Source: an uncultured Clostridia bacterium
Lineage (GTDB): Bacteria > Bacillota > Clostridia > TANB77 > CAG-508
Length of the DNA: 64,000 bases
Reading direction: 5' to 3'
Assembly: GCA_934154445.1 (NCBI GenBank)
Contig: CAKPGC010000005.1
Coordinates: forward strand, 1 to 64,000
Shown piece after piece: positions 46,630 through 55,664 of this stretch. A program made the position numbers and the translations under genes. Each line of letters begins with the position of its first letter. Within the stretch, counting starts at the first letter, position 1. The notes beneath the pieces were generated by a model. The model made no database searches, was not told the DNA's origin, and saw nothing but the letters and a program-made list of their open reading frames with translations.

Positions 46630-46905
46630 TTATTTATTTGGATCATACTCATTTGAATATTTTTCAACCTTTGATAACAATGTATTATCAAATCTTTTGT
46701 CAAAACATAAATCTTTTCCTAACCATTCTGGCTTGTTAAAGTTTTCTGCAACTTCTAAATTTGGAAATTCAACTTCTGCAAATACTAATCCTTCAAGATT
46801 ACCATGAAACACATCTAGTTCTACTATTAGTCCATTATTTATAGGAATTTTATATCTATCTTTCTTTATCAAATTGTTTTCTAATAAAGTTAAAATTTTA
46901 TTCAA
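46630..46905 (-). pseudogene. CYTH-domain protein remnant (C-terminal half)
   Basis: 91 aa from a TTG with no SD. Reads RYKIPINNGLIVELDVFHG, LEGLVFAEVEFPNLEVAENF and PEWLGKDLCFDKRFDN, the second half of a CYTH (triphosphate tunnel) domain. The N-terminal half with the ExExK motif is absent; the frame is closed by TAA 9 nt upstream of the TTG. It lies 70-90 nt outside attR, so truncation may be linked to the insertion history. Confidence 0.65.
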
Positions 46906-46925
46906 TAACAGATATTATAAAAATA

Positions 46926-46956
46926 AAAAAGCTCTCAATCAAAAGAAAGAGAGCTT
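46926..46956 (-). terminator. Terminator of the 57-aa gene
   Basis: AAGCTCTC / GAGAGCTT hairpin, with a T-run on the minus strand. Confidence 0.7.
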
Positions 46957-46999
46957 ATAGAAAATATCAGCATAAAAAATGCTAACATAAGGAGTTAGG

Positions 47000-47173
47000 T
47001 CAAATCAAAGAAGAAATTAACGAAACATTCGGATAACCTCCGACAATATAATACCTCTTAGATAAATCATCCTTTATATTTTCCGGTAAACTTGGAGAAG
47101 ATAAAGTTTCTAATACGTATTGTATCCCTTTCTTTGATATTAATCTCTTCAAAGATTCCTCAAAATTTGCCAT
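47000..47173 (-). CDS. 57-aa hypothetical protein
   Basis: Small open frame MANFEESLKRLISKKGIQYV...YIVGGYPNVSLISSLI with a strong SD (AAGGAGG 8 nt upstream) and its own terminator. It is soluble-looking, amphipathic at the N-terminus, with no Cys. No family recognised. The SD, start and terminator make it a convincing gene. Confidence 0.6.
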   Translation of the reverse strand: MANFEESLKRLISKKGIQYVLETLSSPSLPENIKDDLSKRYYIVGGYPNVSLISSLI

Positions 47174-47255
47174 TATATATGCCTCCTTGGTTATTGTTGA
47201 GATTCTATTATAACATATAAATATAAAAAAGTCAAAAAAGCATGAAAAAATAAAT

Positions 47256-47294
47256 AAAAAGAACTAGATTTATCGCAGAGAAGAAATCTAGTTC
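47256..47294 (-). terminator. Terminator of the FAD/Rieske gene
   Basis: Minus strand: GAACTAGATTT / AAATCTAGTTC with a 12-nt loop followed by TTTTTA. Confidence 0.75.
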
Positions 47295-47382
47295 AATAAA
47301 TAATAATATAAATATATGAATTTAAAGAAATTTTAGCAAAAACCTTGAAATAAGTCAATAAAAAAGCTAAAAATAATTAAAA

Positions 47383-48883
47383 TTATAAATTATAGATATC
47401 TAAGTCTTTAAAAGCTGGGTCATATATATTTTTACCCATATAATCAAATCTAGAACCATGACAAGGACAATCCCAAGTTTTATCAGCATCGTTCCAAGAA
47501 AGCAAACAGCCTAAATGAGTGCAAATAGGCTTAACGGCAAAAATATTACCGTGAAGTATCTTTATAAATACCGACTTTTTGATTATTGATATCTATTATT
47601 CCTCCTGAATTAATCGGAATATCATTAAAATCAGTATTTGAATCTTTTAACTTATTAAATGCAAGAGAATTGACAGATTCAGTAATCATATTTTTAATTT
47701 CAGTTCTATTTTTCACAGGGTGAACACGTGTTGAATCAAAAACATAAGCATATTTATTTTGTTTGCCCAAAATCATATCACTTATAATATTGGCAGCAAC
47801 ATTAGAAGTTGTCATTCCCCATTTATTAAAGCCTGTGCCAACATAAAAGTTATCGAATGAAGTGGAAAAAGCACCAATATAAGGTATTTTATCTAGTGAA
47901 ATACAATCTCGAGTATCCCATCTAAATAGAATTTCACAATTAGGATATAGCTGTTTAGCATAATTTTCCAAAGTTGCATAACTTTGACTATAAGAGACAG
48001 GCACACCAGTTTTATGACCGCATCCTCCTAATAAAAGTATCTTTTTACCTTGATAATTAGCTGTTCTAAAAGAATAAGTGGGTTCTGATGCTGTTATATA
48101 CATGCCATTAAATAAAGTTTTTTTTGTATCAATACCAATAACATAAGACGTAGACTGATACATCTTAAAGAAATATATTCCTGGAAAGTTTATAAAAGGA
48201 TAATGTGAGGCTAAAATAACGTATTTAGAATGTATGGTTCCTCCAACTGTTAGCGTAGAAAAGTTATTTGCATCTTTTTTTACATCATAAACTGTTGTAT
48301 TAGTATATATTTTACCGTTGTTTTTAATAATGCAATTACATAATCCATTTATATATTTAATAGGATTAAATTGTGCTTGATTTTTAAATTGTATAGCTCC
48401 AGCAATTTCAAAGGGTAGACCAACTTTAGTCACAAAGTTTGCCGGAAAACCAATACAATTTACAAAATCAACTTCTTTTTTGATATTATCAATTTCATGT
48501 TTGTTAGTAGTGTAAACAAAGTTTGATTGTTTTTCAAAATCGCATTTAATATTTTCTGTATCAATTATATTTTTAATATTTTGAATTGCCTCTTCGTTGG
48601 CAAATAAATAGTCTTTTGCAAATTGTTCACCATAAGTATTTATTAAATAAGTATAAAAAAGACCATGTTGAGATGTTATCTTAGCAGTAGTGTGTCCTGT
48701 TGTTTTTCTTCCAATATCACTTTTATCAATAACCGTAACTTTTAATCCTGAATTTGATAAATAATAAGCAGATGTGAGGCCAAATATTCCGGCACCTATT
48801 ATACATACATCAGTATATATATCTTTATCCAATTTCTGAAAAATATCATTATTTAAATTTTCACTTAACCATAAGGAATTCAT
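47383..48883 (-). CDS. FAD-dependent oxidoreductase with Rieske domain, +1 shift at CGG
   Basis: About 499 aa when one +1 shift is applied, the usual length for this fusion family (compare Bacillus YhfW). Residues 20-400 are a DAO-type FAD domain (VCIIGAGIFGLTSAYYLSNSG dinucleotide fold in part: GAGIFGLTSAYYLS; later GFNKWGMTTSNVAA). Codon 445 is CGG (47551-47549), followed at once by TAA. Skipping C gives KDTS-GNIFAVKPICTHLGC and CPCHGSRFD, a complete Rieske [2Fe-2S] domain, ending DLDIYNL at 47383. Without the shift the protein loses both Cys-His ligand pairs. The terminator lies beyond the shifted stop. GGAGG precedes ATG. Substrate unknown. Confidence 0.82.
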
Positions 48884-49021
48884 ACATACCTCCGGAAAAT
48901 AATATTTTATAATTAAATTTATAAAATTATTATTTACTAAAAAAATTAATAAATACGAAAAAAAGTGGAAAAATAAAAAATAAAGTGATATACTAAAAAA
49001 AATTAAACAAAGGAGGATATC

Positions 49022-50419
49022 ATGGAAGAAAATTTAGAAAAAAAATTATTTAGACAAAGAGAAAATGGATGGGAGACAGTAGATACAAGAAAAAAAGAAG
49101 CAATATTTAATTTTTCAAAAGACTATATGAATTTCTTAAACAAAGCTAAAACAGAAAGAGAATTTATAGTTGAAGCTACAAAAATGGCAAATGAAAATGG
49201 ATATCAAGATATATCTGAATTTGAAAAATTACAACCAGGTGATAAAGTATACTTTATTAACAGAGAAAAAAGTATGTATTTAGCAATAATAGGAACAGAA
49301 AATATAGAAAATGGAGTTCATATAATAGGGTCACATGTGGATTCACCAAGATTAGACCTAAAACCAAATCCATTGTATGAGGATTCTGAATTAGCATATT
49401 TAAAAACTCATTATTATGGAGGAATTAAAAAATATCAATGGACAACAATTCCACTTAGTATACATGGAGTAATAGTAAAACCAAATGGAGAGAAAATTAC
49501 TGTTAACATAGGGGAAGATGAGAATGATCCAATATTTACAATAACAGATTTATTGCCACATCTAGCGCAAGAACAAATGGAAAAGAAATTAAAAAACGGA
49601 ATTGATGGTGAAGATTTAAATCTTTTAGTTGGAAGTATTCCATATCAAGACGAAAATGCAAAAGAAAAAGTTAAGTTAAACATTTTAAACATTTTAAATC
49701 AAAAATATGGAATTGTAGAAGCTGATTTTCAAAGTTCAGAATTAGAAATAATACCAGCTTTTAAAGCTAGAAGTTTGGGATTTGATTCAGGTTTAATCGC
49801 TGCTTATGGTCAAGATGACAAGGTTTGTGCTTATACATCACTTGCAGCTATGATGACATTGGAAAATGTGAAGAATACAGCAGTATGTATTTTATCTGAT
49901 AAAGAAGAAATTGGAAGTATGGGTAATACTGGTATGGAATCACATGTATTTGACTTCTTTATTTCAGAAATATTAAATAAGTTAAATGTAAATAAACCTA
50001 ATATGTTAGATAAAGTATTTTGCTTTTCAAAGATGTTATCATCAGATGTTGATGCGGGTTTTGATCCAATATATGCATCTGTTTCAGATAAATTAAATGC
50101 TGGATTTGTAGGAAAAGGAATTAGTCTTAATAAATATACTGGTGCAAGAGGTAAATCTGGAGCATCAGATGCAAATGCCGAATATGTGGCATGGGTTAGA
50201 AATGTTTTAGAAAAAAATGATATAAGATACCAAATTGCAGAACTTGGAAAAGTAGACATTGGTGGAGGAGGAACAATTGCATATATTTTAGCAAATAAAG
50301 GAGTAGACGTTATTGATTGTGGTGTTCCTGTGCTTTCAATGCATGCACCTTATGAAGTTACAAGTAAATTTGATATATATTCAGCTTATGAAACGTATAA
50401 AGCTTTTTGGAATGAATAA
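49022..50419 (+). CDS. M18-family aminopeptidase (aspartyl aminopeptidase type)
   Basis: 465-aa cytosolic Zn aminopeptidase. Conserved M18 motifs: IIGSHVDSPRLDLKPNP (first metal His-Asp), HYYGGIKKYQW, AAYGQDDKVCAY (bridging Asp), LSDKEEIGSMGNTG (catalytic Glu pair), SSDVDAGFDP and a late PVLSMHAPYE His. Length is standard. AAGGAGG precedes ATG. Removes N-terminal residues, often acidic, from peptides. Confidence 0.93.
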   Translation: MEENLEKKLFRQRENGWETVDTRKKEAIFNFSKDYMNFLNKAKTEREFIVEATKMANENGYQDISEFEKLQPGDKVYFINREKSMYLAIIGTENIENGVHIIGSHVDSPRLDLKPNPLYEDSELAYLKTHYYGGIKKYQWTTIPLSIHGVIVKPNGEKITVNIGEDENDPIFTITDLLPHLAQEQMEKKLKNGIDGEDLNLLVGSIPYQDENAKEKVKLNILNILNQKYGIVEADFQSSELEIIPAFKARSLGFDSGLIAAYGQDDKVCAYTSLAAMMTLENVKNTAVCILSDKEEIGSMGNTGMESHVFDFFISEILNKLNVNKPNMLDKVFCFSKMLSSDVDAGFDPIYASVSDKLNAGFVGKGISLNKYTGARGKSGASDANAEYVAWVRNVLEKNDIRYQIAELGKVDIGGGGTIAYILANKGVDVIDCGVPVLSMHAPYEVTSKFDIYSAYETYKAFWNE

Positions 50420-50421
50420 AA

Positions 50422-50463
50422 TAAAACTGGGTCAGAAAGAAAAAATTTTTGACCCAGTTTTTA
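50422..50463. terminator. Bidirectional terminator
   Basis: AAAACTGGGTC / GACCCAGTTTT stem between the convergent peptidase and XRE genes. Confidence 0.88.
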
Positions 50464-50799
50464 AAAGTTTTCTAATAAATCAATAACCGAAATTATAAAA
50501 TTAATTTTCTCATTAGTTAAACCACTTGCTTTTTTAGAGAGTTTCATTTGAGCTTTTAAATTTTCATTAGTAATTAATTTTTCAAATATAACATTAGGAG
50601 ATATACCTAAAATATTCATATAATTAACAAGTGTTTCAACTTTTACACCACCTGTTCCATTTTCAATTCTAGAAATATATTTTACAGAAATGCCTAATTT
50701 TTCTGCAATTTTTTCTTGTGTTAATTTGTTTTTAATACGATATTCCTTGAAAATTTCACCAAGAATTTTATCAATATCAACTTTCTTTTCAGATTTCAT
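50461..50799 (-). CDS. XRE-family HTH regulator
   Basis: 112 aa. HTH at about 14-70: EYRIKNKLTQEKIAEKLGIS and KYISRIENGTGGVKVETLVNYMNILGI are the classic Cro/C1 pattern. Short helical C-terminus. GGAGG precedes the ATG. Target not evident; convergent with the peptidase gene. Confidence 0.9.
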   Translation of the reverse strand: MKSEKKVDIDKILGEIFKEYRIKNKLTQEKIAEKLGISVKYISRIENGTGGVKVETLVNYMNILGISPNVIFEKLITNENLKAQMKLSKKASGLTNEKINFIISVIDLLENF

Positions 50800-51000
50800 A
50801 TCATACCTCCATATTATCTTAACAACCTATATATTAAGTATATCAAGGCATTTTAACTAATTAAACCAATTGGTAATACAAGACATAAAGCAAAGAAATT
50901 ATATAAAAACATTGATATAAGAACAAAAAGTAAAAATATAAAAATAAAAAGGTATTACTATTAGTTATACCCATATTGATGTATATATATACAAATAAAT

Positions 51001-51038
51001 AAAAGCACAGTATAATTTTAATAATATACTGTGCTTTT
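51001..51038 (-). terminator. Terminator overlapping the tRNA-Arg 3' end
   Basis: 14-bp perfect arms AAAAGCACAGTATA / TATACTGTGCTTTT; the last base touches the tRNA CCA end. The 200 bases between this and the XRE gene hold nothing else I can support. Confidence 0.8.
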
Positions 51039-51114
51039 GGTGGGCCAGGAGGGGCTCGAACCCCCGACCCCACGCTTAGAAGGCGTGTGCTCTATCCAGC
51101 TGAGCTACTGACCC
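51038..51114 (-). tRNA. tRNA-Arg (TCT)
   Basis: Minus strand: acceptor GGGTCAG / CTGGCCC (one G-U), anticodon loop CTTCTAA giving TCT (reads AGA/AGG), T-arm GGTTCGAGCC, encoded CCA. Confidence 0.94.
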
Positions 51115-51241
51115 ATAACATTGAACAATAAATATAATAACACAAAAAAAATAATATGTCAATCGAAAAATACAAAAAAATACAAAAAGTTATTTTCTTC
51201 TGAAACCTTTATTTCCGTAATGTGAATTCTTTGTGAAAAAC

Positions 51242-51270
51242 TTTACTTTAGAAAAACAAAATGATATTAT
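51242..51270 (+). promoter_or_regulatory. Promoter of the GldA/F/G-like operon
   Basis: TTTACT (51242-51247), 17-nt spacer, TATTAT (51265-51270), 32 nt before the first start codon. Confidence 0.5.
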
Positions 51271-51301
51271 AAGAAAAAAATAACGTAAGGAGGAATTTTT
51301 C

Positions 51302-52243
51302 GTGATAGAAGTAAAAAACGTCACCAAAAAATATGGAAGTATTACAGCGGTAGATAATATTAGTTTCAAGATAGAAGAAGGCGAAATTGTTGGACTACTT
51401 GGACCAAATGGTGCAGGTAAAAGTACTACAATGAACATGATAACAGGATATATTGAGCCAACAGAAGGAGAAATATTAATAAATGGATATGATATATCAA
51501 AAAAACCTAAAAAAGCAAAATCTCAAATAGGATATATGCCTGAAGGAGTTCCATTATACTCAGACTTAACTGTAAAAGAGTTTATAACATATATGGCAGA
51601 ATTAAAAAGAGTAGACAGAAAGACAAAAAAAGAGAAAGTCCAAAAAATAATTGAACAAACAGGATTAAAAGATGTTGAAAATAGACTAACACGTAATTTA
51701 TCAAGAGGATACAAACAAAGAGTAAGTATGGCAGGAGCTCTAGTTGGAGAACCACAAATACTTATATTAGATGAACCAACTGTAGGATTAGACCCAAAAC
51801 AAATAACGGAAATAAGAGCATTAATAAAAGAGCTAGGAAAAACACATACAGTAATATTGAGTTCACACATATTATCAGAGATTAGTCAAATATGTAATAA
51901 AGTTATAATAATTAATAAAGGAAAAATAATTGCAATAGACACACCGGAAAACTTAGAAAGAAAAGTATCAAACAATAATAGTTTATATATAACAGTTGAA
52001 GACACAGAAAACAAGATGGATACAATAAAAGAAAAAATACCACAAATTAATAAAATAGAATTAATGAAAGAAAATGAAGATGGAACAAAACAATATGTAT
52101 TAGAAACAAATGCAGATACAGATTTAAGAAAAATAATATTCTCAGAATTTGCAAAGGAAAATATAACAATATTTGAAATGAAACAAGCAGATGCAACATT
52201 AGAAGATGCATTTATGAAATTAATAGAAGGAGGAGAAAAATAA
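51302..52243 (+). CDS. ABC transporter ATP-binding protein (GldA-like)
   Basis: 313-aa ATPase: GPNGAGKST Walker A near residue 38, NLSRGYKQR signature, ILILDEPTVGLDP Walker B, SSHILSE switch His, and a C-terminal regulatory extension (about 225-313). Start is GTG, supported by AAGGAGG 8 nt upstream. The next gene overlaps its stop by one base (TAATG), so all three genes form a coupled operon like the GldAFG systems. Confidence 0.9.
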   Translation: MIEVKNVTKKYGSITAVDNISFKIEEGEIVGLLGPNGAGKSTTMNMITGYIEPTEGEILINGYDISKKPKKAKSQIGYMPEGVPLYSDLTVKEFITYMAELKRVDRKTKKEKVQKIIEQTGLKDVENRLTRNLSRGYKQRVSMAGALVGEPQILILDEPTVGLDPKQITEIRALIKELGKTHTVILSSHILSEISQICNKVIIINKGKIIAIDTPENLERKVSNNNSLYITVEDTENKMDTIKEKIPQINKIELMKENEDGTKQYVLETNADTDLRKIIFSEFAKENITIFEMKQADATLEDAFMKLIEGGEK

Positions 52244-52929
52244 TGTGGCCAGTTATAAAAAAAGAGTTTAAATCATATTTCTGCACACCAATAGGATACA
52301 TCTTTATTGGAGTATTTTTAATAGCATTTAGTATATCATTTTATTTTAGTGTAATAGGATATGGAAATGTTAACTTTGAATACATATATTACACATTACC
52401 AACAATATTAGTATTGGCATTTATAATTCCATTGTTAACAATGAGATCATTTTCAGAAGAAAGAAAAACAGGAACAGAGCAACTTTTATTGACATCACCA
52501 ATTAGCATAACAAAAGTAGTTTTAGGAAAATTTATAGCAGCTTTATTTATAGTTTTAATCACAGAATTATGTACATTTATGTATTTTGGAATATTGTGCC
52601 ATTATGGAGTACCTAAATTAACTACAACATTTGCAACACTATTAGGATTTTTGTTATTTGTAATGTCATACATATCTTTTGGTATGTTAACATCAAGCAT
52701 TACAGAAAATCAAATAATATCTGGTATAGTATCAATAGGATTTTTTATAATTACATGGGTATTACCAGAATTTAATTCAAGTCTAGAAAGTTATTCTTTC
52801 ATCAATATGTTTTATAAATATACACAAGGACAGATTGATATAGGAGACACAGTTACATTCATAGCATTTACAATTACTTGTTTATTATTAACAGTAATAG
52901 TAATGCAGAGAAGAAAAAGTGTAAAATAA
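52243..52929 (+). CDS. ABC-2 type permease (GldF-like)
   Basis: 228-aa membrane subunit with six transmembrane helices, the family start FKSYFCTPIGYIFIGVFL and the RSFSEERKTGTEQLLLTSP motif after helix 2. Translationally coupled to the ATPase gene. Confidence 0.88.
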   Translation: MWPVIKKEFKSYFCTPIGYIFIGVFLIAFSISFYFSVIGYGNVNFEYIYYTLPTILVLAFIIPLLTMRSFSEERKTGTEQLLLTSPISITKVVLGKFIAALFIVLITELCTFMYFGILCHYGVPKLTTTFATLLGFLLFVMSYISFGMLTSSITENQIISGIVSIGFFIITWVLPEFNSSLESYSFINMFYKYTQGQIDIGDTVTFIAFTITCLLLTVIVMQRRKSVK

Positions 52930-52963
52930 ATATTTATAATAATTATTAAAGAGGAGGATAAAA

Positions 52964-54478
52964 GTGAAAGAAAATAAAAAGACTAAAATAAATAAAGAGA
53001 AAACAGAGAAAACTAACAAATTTATAGAGATAATAAAGAAAAAATGGTTGATTAATGGAACTAAAACAATATTGTTAGTAGCAATTATACTTGCGTTTTT
53101 TATAGGCATAACAGTTTTAATGCAAAGATTAGATTTGGCACCAATAGATTTAACAGAAGATAAGTTGTTTACATTAACAGAGGAAAGCAAAGAACAAGTT
53201 AAGGATATAGATAAAAACATAAATATATATTTTATTGGATATTCTGAAGACGATTCTACACTTGATTTAGCAAGACAATATACAAAAGTAAATGAAAAAA
53301 TAAAAGTTGAAGCGGTTACAGCAACTGACAGACCAGATCTTGCTGAAAAGTATGGAATAGAAACAGATAGTCAAGGAATTATTGTGGAATCAGGAAGCCA
53401 ATATAAAGTATTAGCATCAAGCGATTTATATTCTTACGACTATACAACTTATGAAAAAGTAAATATAGCTGAAGAAAAGCTAACAGCCTCAATTAGATCA
53501 GTTGCCGCAGAAGAACTTCCAAAAGTATATTTTTTAAGCAGTTATAGTTCATTTTCTTTAACAAGTGGAATGCAGTATTTAAGTATGTACTTAGAAAATG
53601 AAGTAAATGAAATATATACATTAGATATATTATCACAAGGTAAAGTACCAGATGATTGTAATACATTAGTGATTTCAACACCAGAAAAAGATTTTGACGA
53701 TATAGCAACAAATGCAATAATTGACTACATTAATAATGGTGGAAACATATTATGGTTAAATGCTGCAATGGTACAAAATAAAGAGTTAACCAATGTAAAT
53801 AAAATTTTAGCAATGTATGGTATAAAACCATTTGAAGTTGGAATTATTAGAGAAACAGATTATAATAAAATGGTATCTAATTCAGCAGATTTAATTATGC
53901 CAGAAATACAATATGCAGATGCAACCAATAAGTTATATGATACAGAGGGTGTTATATTTATAAATGCAACGAAAATTAATGTAGCAAGTGATGAAGAATT
54001 GCAGTCATTAAATGTAACAAGAACAGAATTAATTAAAACAAGTGAAAATGCATATTTCAGAACTGATTTTGAAAACTCATCATATACAGCACAAGAAGGA
54101 GAAGAAACAGGAGCCTTCTTAGTAGGAGCTCAGTTTGATAAAATGATTTCAGAAGAGAATGAGGAAACAGGGGCAAAAGAAATCAAATCAAAGTTAATTA
54201 TATATGGTGAAAATTATTTTGTGTCAGATTATCAATTAACACAATCAACATATACACCAATGATTTTATATAGAAAAAATAAAGATTTAGTCTTGAATTC
54301 AATTGCTTATTTGTCAGACAGAGAAGAAGATATTACAGTTAGAAAGAGCACCGGAAGTGTTACTTATACAGCAACAGAACAAGAAAACAGAATAATATTA
54401 GGAATTATTACAATAGTTCCAGTATTAATAATCATTATTGGAATTTCAGTTTGGATTAAAAGAAAAAGAAAGAAATAA
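52964..54478 (+). CDS. GldG-family extracytoplasmic ABC accessory protein
   Basis: 504 aa. Basic N-terminus, one helix (about 35-57), DLTEDKLFTLTEESKEQVKDI start of the conserved domain, a large extracytoplasmic body with a flavodoxin-like part (LVISTPEKDFDD, IIDYINNGGNILWL) and a C-terminal helix ending RKRKKK. Same order as in GldF/GldG and auxiliary ABC-2 systems. In non-gliding Clostridia the substrate is unknown. GAGGAGG precedes the start codon. Confidence 0.85.
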   Translation: MKENKKTKINKEKTEKTNKFIEIIKKKWLINGTKTILLVAIILAFFIGITVLMQRLDLAPIDLTEDKLFTLTEESKEQVKDIDKNINIYFIGYSEDDSTLDLARQYTKVNEKIKVEAVTATDRPDLAEKYGIETDSQGIIVESGSQYKVLASSDLYSYDYTTYEKVNIAEEKLTASIRSVAAEELPKVYFLSSYSSFSLTSGMQYLSMYLENEVNEIYTLDILSQGKVPDDCNTLVISTPEKDFDDIATNAIIDYINNGGNILWLNAAMVQNKELTNVNKILAMYGIKPFEVGIIRETDYNKMVSNSADLIMPEIQYADATNKLYDTEGVIFINATKINVASDEELQSLNVTRTELIKTSENAYFRTDFENSSYTAQEGEETGAFLVGAQFDKMISEENEETGAKEIKSKLIIYGENYFVSDYQLTQSTYTPMILYRKNKDLVLNSIAYLSDREEDITVRKSTGSVTYTATEQENRIILGIITIVPVLIIIIGISVWIKRKRKK

Positions 54479-54492
54479 ACATAATAATATAA

Positions 54493-54522
54493 GAAACCTC
54501 ATAAAATAATATGAGGTTTTTC
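54493..54522 (+). terminator. Terminator after GldG-like gene, overlapping next RBS
   Basis: AAACCTCAT / ATGAGGTTT plus T's. The 3' arm contains the only GAGG before the next ATG (54527), so hairpin formation would also hide that ribosome binding site. Confidence 0.7.
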
Positions 54523-54526
54523 TTGT

Positions 54527-55541
54527 ATGGAAATTTTGAAAGTAGTATTTGTAATTATAGGAACATTAATTGGGGCTGGGTTTGCATCTGGTCAAGAAGT
54601 ATATGCGTTTTTCTTTTCGTTTGGAATTAAAGGACTAATAGGAATTTTAATTTCAAGTACAATTATAGGAATTACAATATATAAAACATTTCAAATTGTA
54701 TGTAAAAAAAATATAGATAATTATGGAGACTTTTTAAAAGAATTTGTAAAAAATAAAAAGATAAATAATATATCAAATGCAATAATAAACATATTTATTT
54801 TAGTATCATTTTATATTATGATAGCAGGATTTGGAGCATATTTACAACAAGAATTTAATATAAATAGCATAATTGGAAGTGGAATTTTAGCAATATTATG
54901 TTTAATTTTGTTTAAAACAAATGTAAATGGATTGGTAAGGGTAAATGAAGTATTAATTCCAATATTAATAATTGTCGTAATTTTAATACGGAGTATTCAA
55001 TCTCGGAAATATAGATTTTATTAATTTAAATAATTATTTGACAGTAGATAATAACAACAGCTGGTTATTAACAAGTGTTTTATATGCTAGTTATAATTGC
55101 GTTCTGTTAATACCTATTTTGATTTCGATGAAGAATTATATATTGAAAGATAAGGATATAAAATACATAGCCATAATTGTAAGTGTAATAATTGCGATTT
55201 TGCTAACTATAATATTTTTATTTCTGGTAAACGTTGATGTTAATATAAAAGAATTAGAAATGCCAGCAGTTTATGCAATAAATAATATTTGGCCTAATAT
55301 AAAAAGTATTTATGGCATGATTATTTTAATATCCATTTTTACAACCGCAATTTCATTAGGAATGAGTTTTTTAAAGAATACATCAATAAATAAAAAAAGT
55401 TATGATGTTATAGCCATATTAATTTGTGCGAGTTCTATTATCTTTTCAAGATTTGGATTTTCGAATTTAGTCAATGCAATGTACCCAATTTTGGGAACTT
55501 TAGGACTATTGCAAATAATACAAATTATAATAAATAAGTAA
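54527..55541 (+). CDS. ykvI: YkvI-family membrane transporter, +1 shift at CGG
   Basis: About 337 aa with roughly ten helices when one +1 shift is applied, near the family's usual length. N-terminus GTLIGAGFASGQEVYAFF is the YkvI/APC-like signature. At codon 155 (CGG, 54989-54991) the zero frame runs to a stop after ten more residues. Skipping C continues LI-GVFNLGNIDFINLNNYLTV, then LLTSVLYASYNCVLLIPIL and the remaining helices to 55541, with no start or SD before the second part. ATG lies 11 nt after GAGG within the preceding terminator. Ligand unknown. Either decoded by frameshifting or broken. Confidence 0.78.
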
Positions 55542-55555
55542 TTTTAAATATATAC

Positions 55556-55583
55556 CAAAAGCAAGAAATCTTCTTGCTTTTTT
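55556..55583 (+). terminator. Terminator after ykvI
   Basis: AAAAGCAAGAA / TTCTTGCTTTTTT hairpin with a 3-nt loop. Confidence 0.88.
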
Positions 55584-55664
55584 ATAATTCGTATAGTAGA
55601 ATATAGTCATAAAATAATAGATATGTATTCTAAATGAATACGTCGCTTTTGAATAGGAGAAATT

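Noticed and set aside
46906..47300. CRISPR-like array from several small inverted repeats
   Set aside because: The hairpins differ in sequence and are single terminators; no regular repeat-spacer unit occurs anywhere in the window.
50861..51073. 70-aa minus-strand ORF starting GSGVRAPPGPP
   Set aside because: Its start is a translation of the tRNA-Arg(TCT) T-arm and the rest is AT-rich intergenic sequence; a well-known false ORF.
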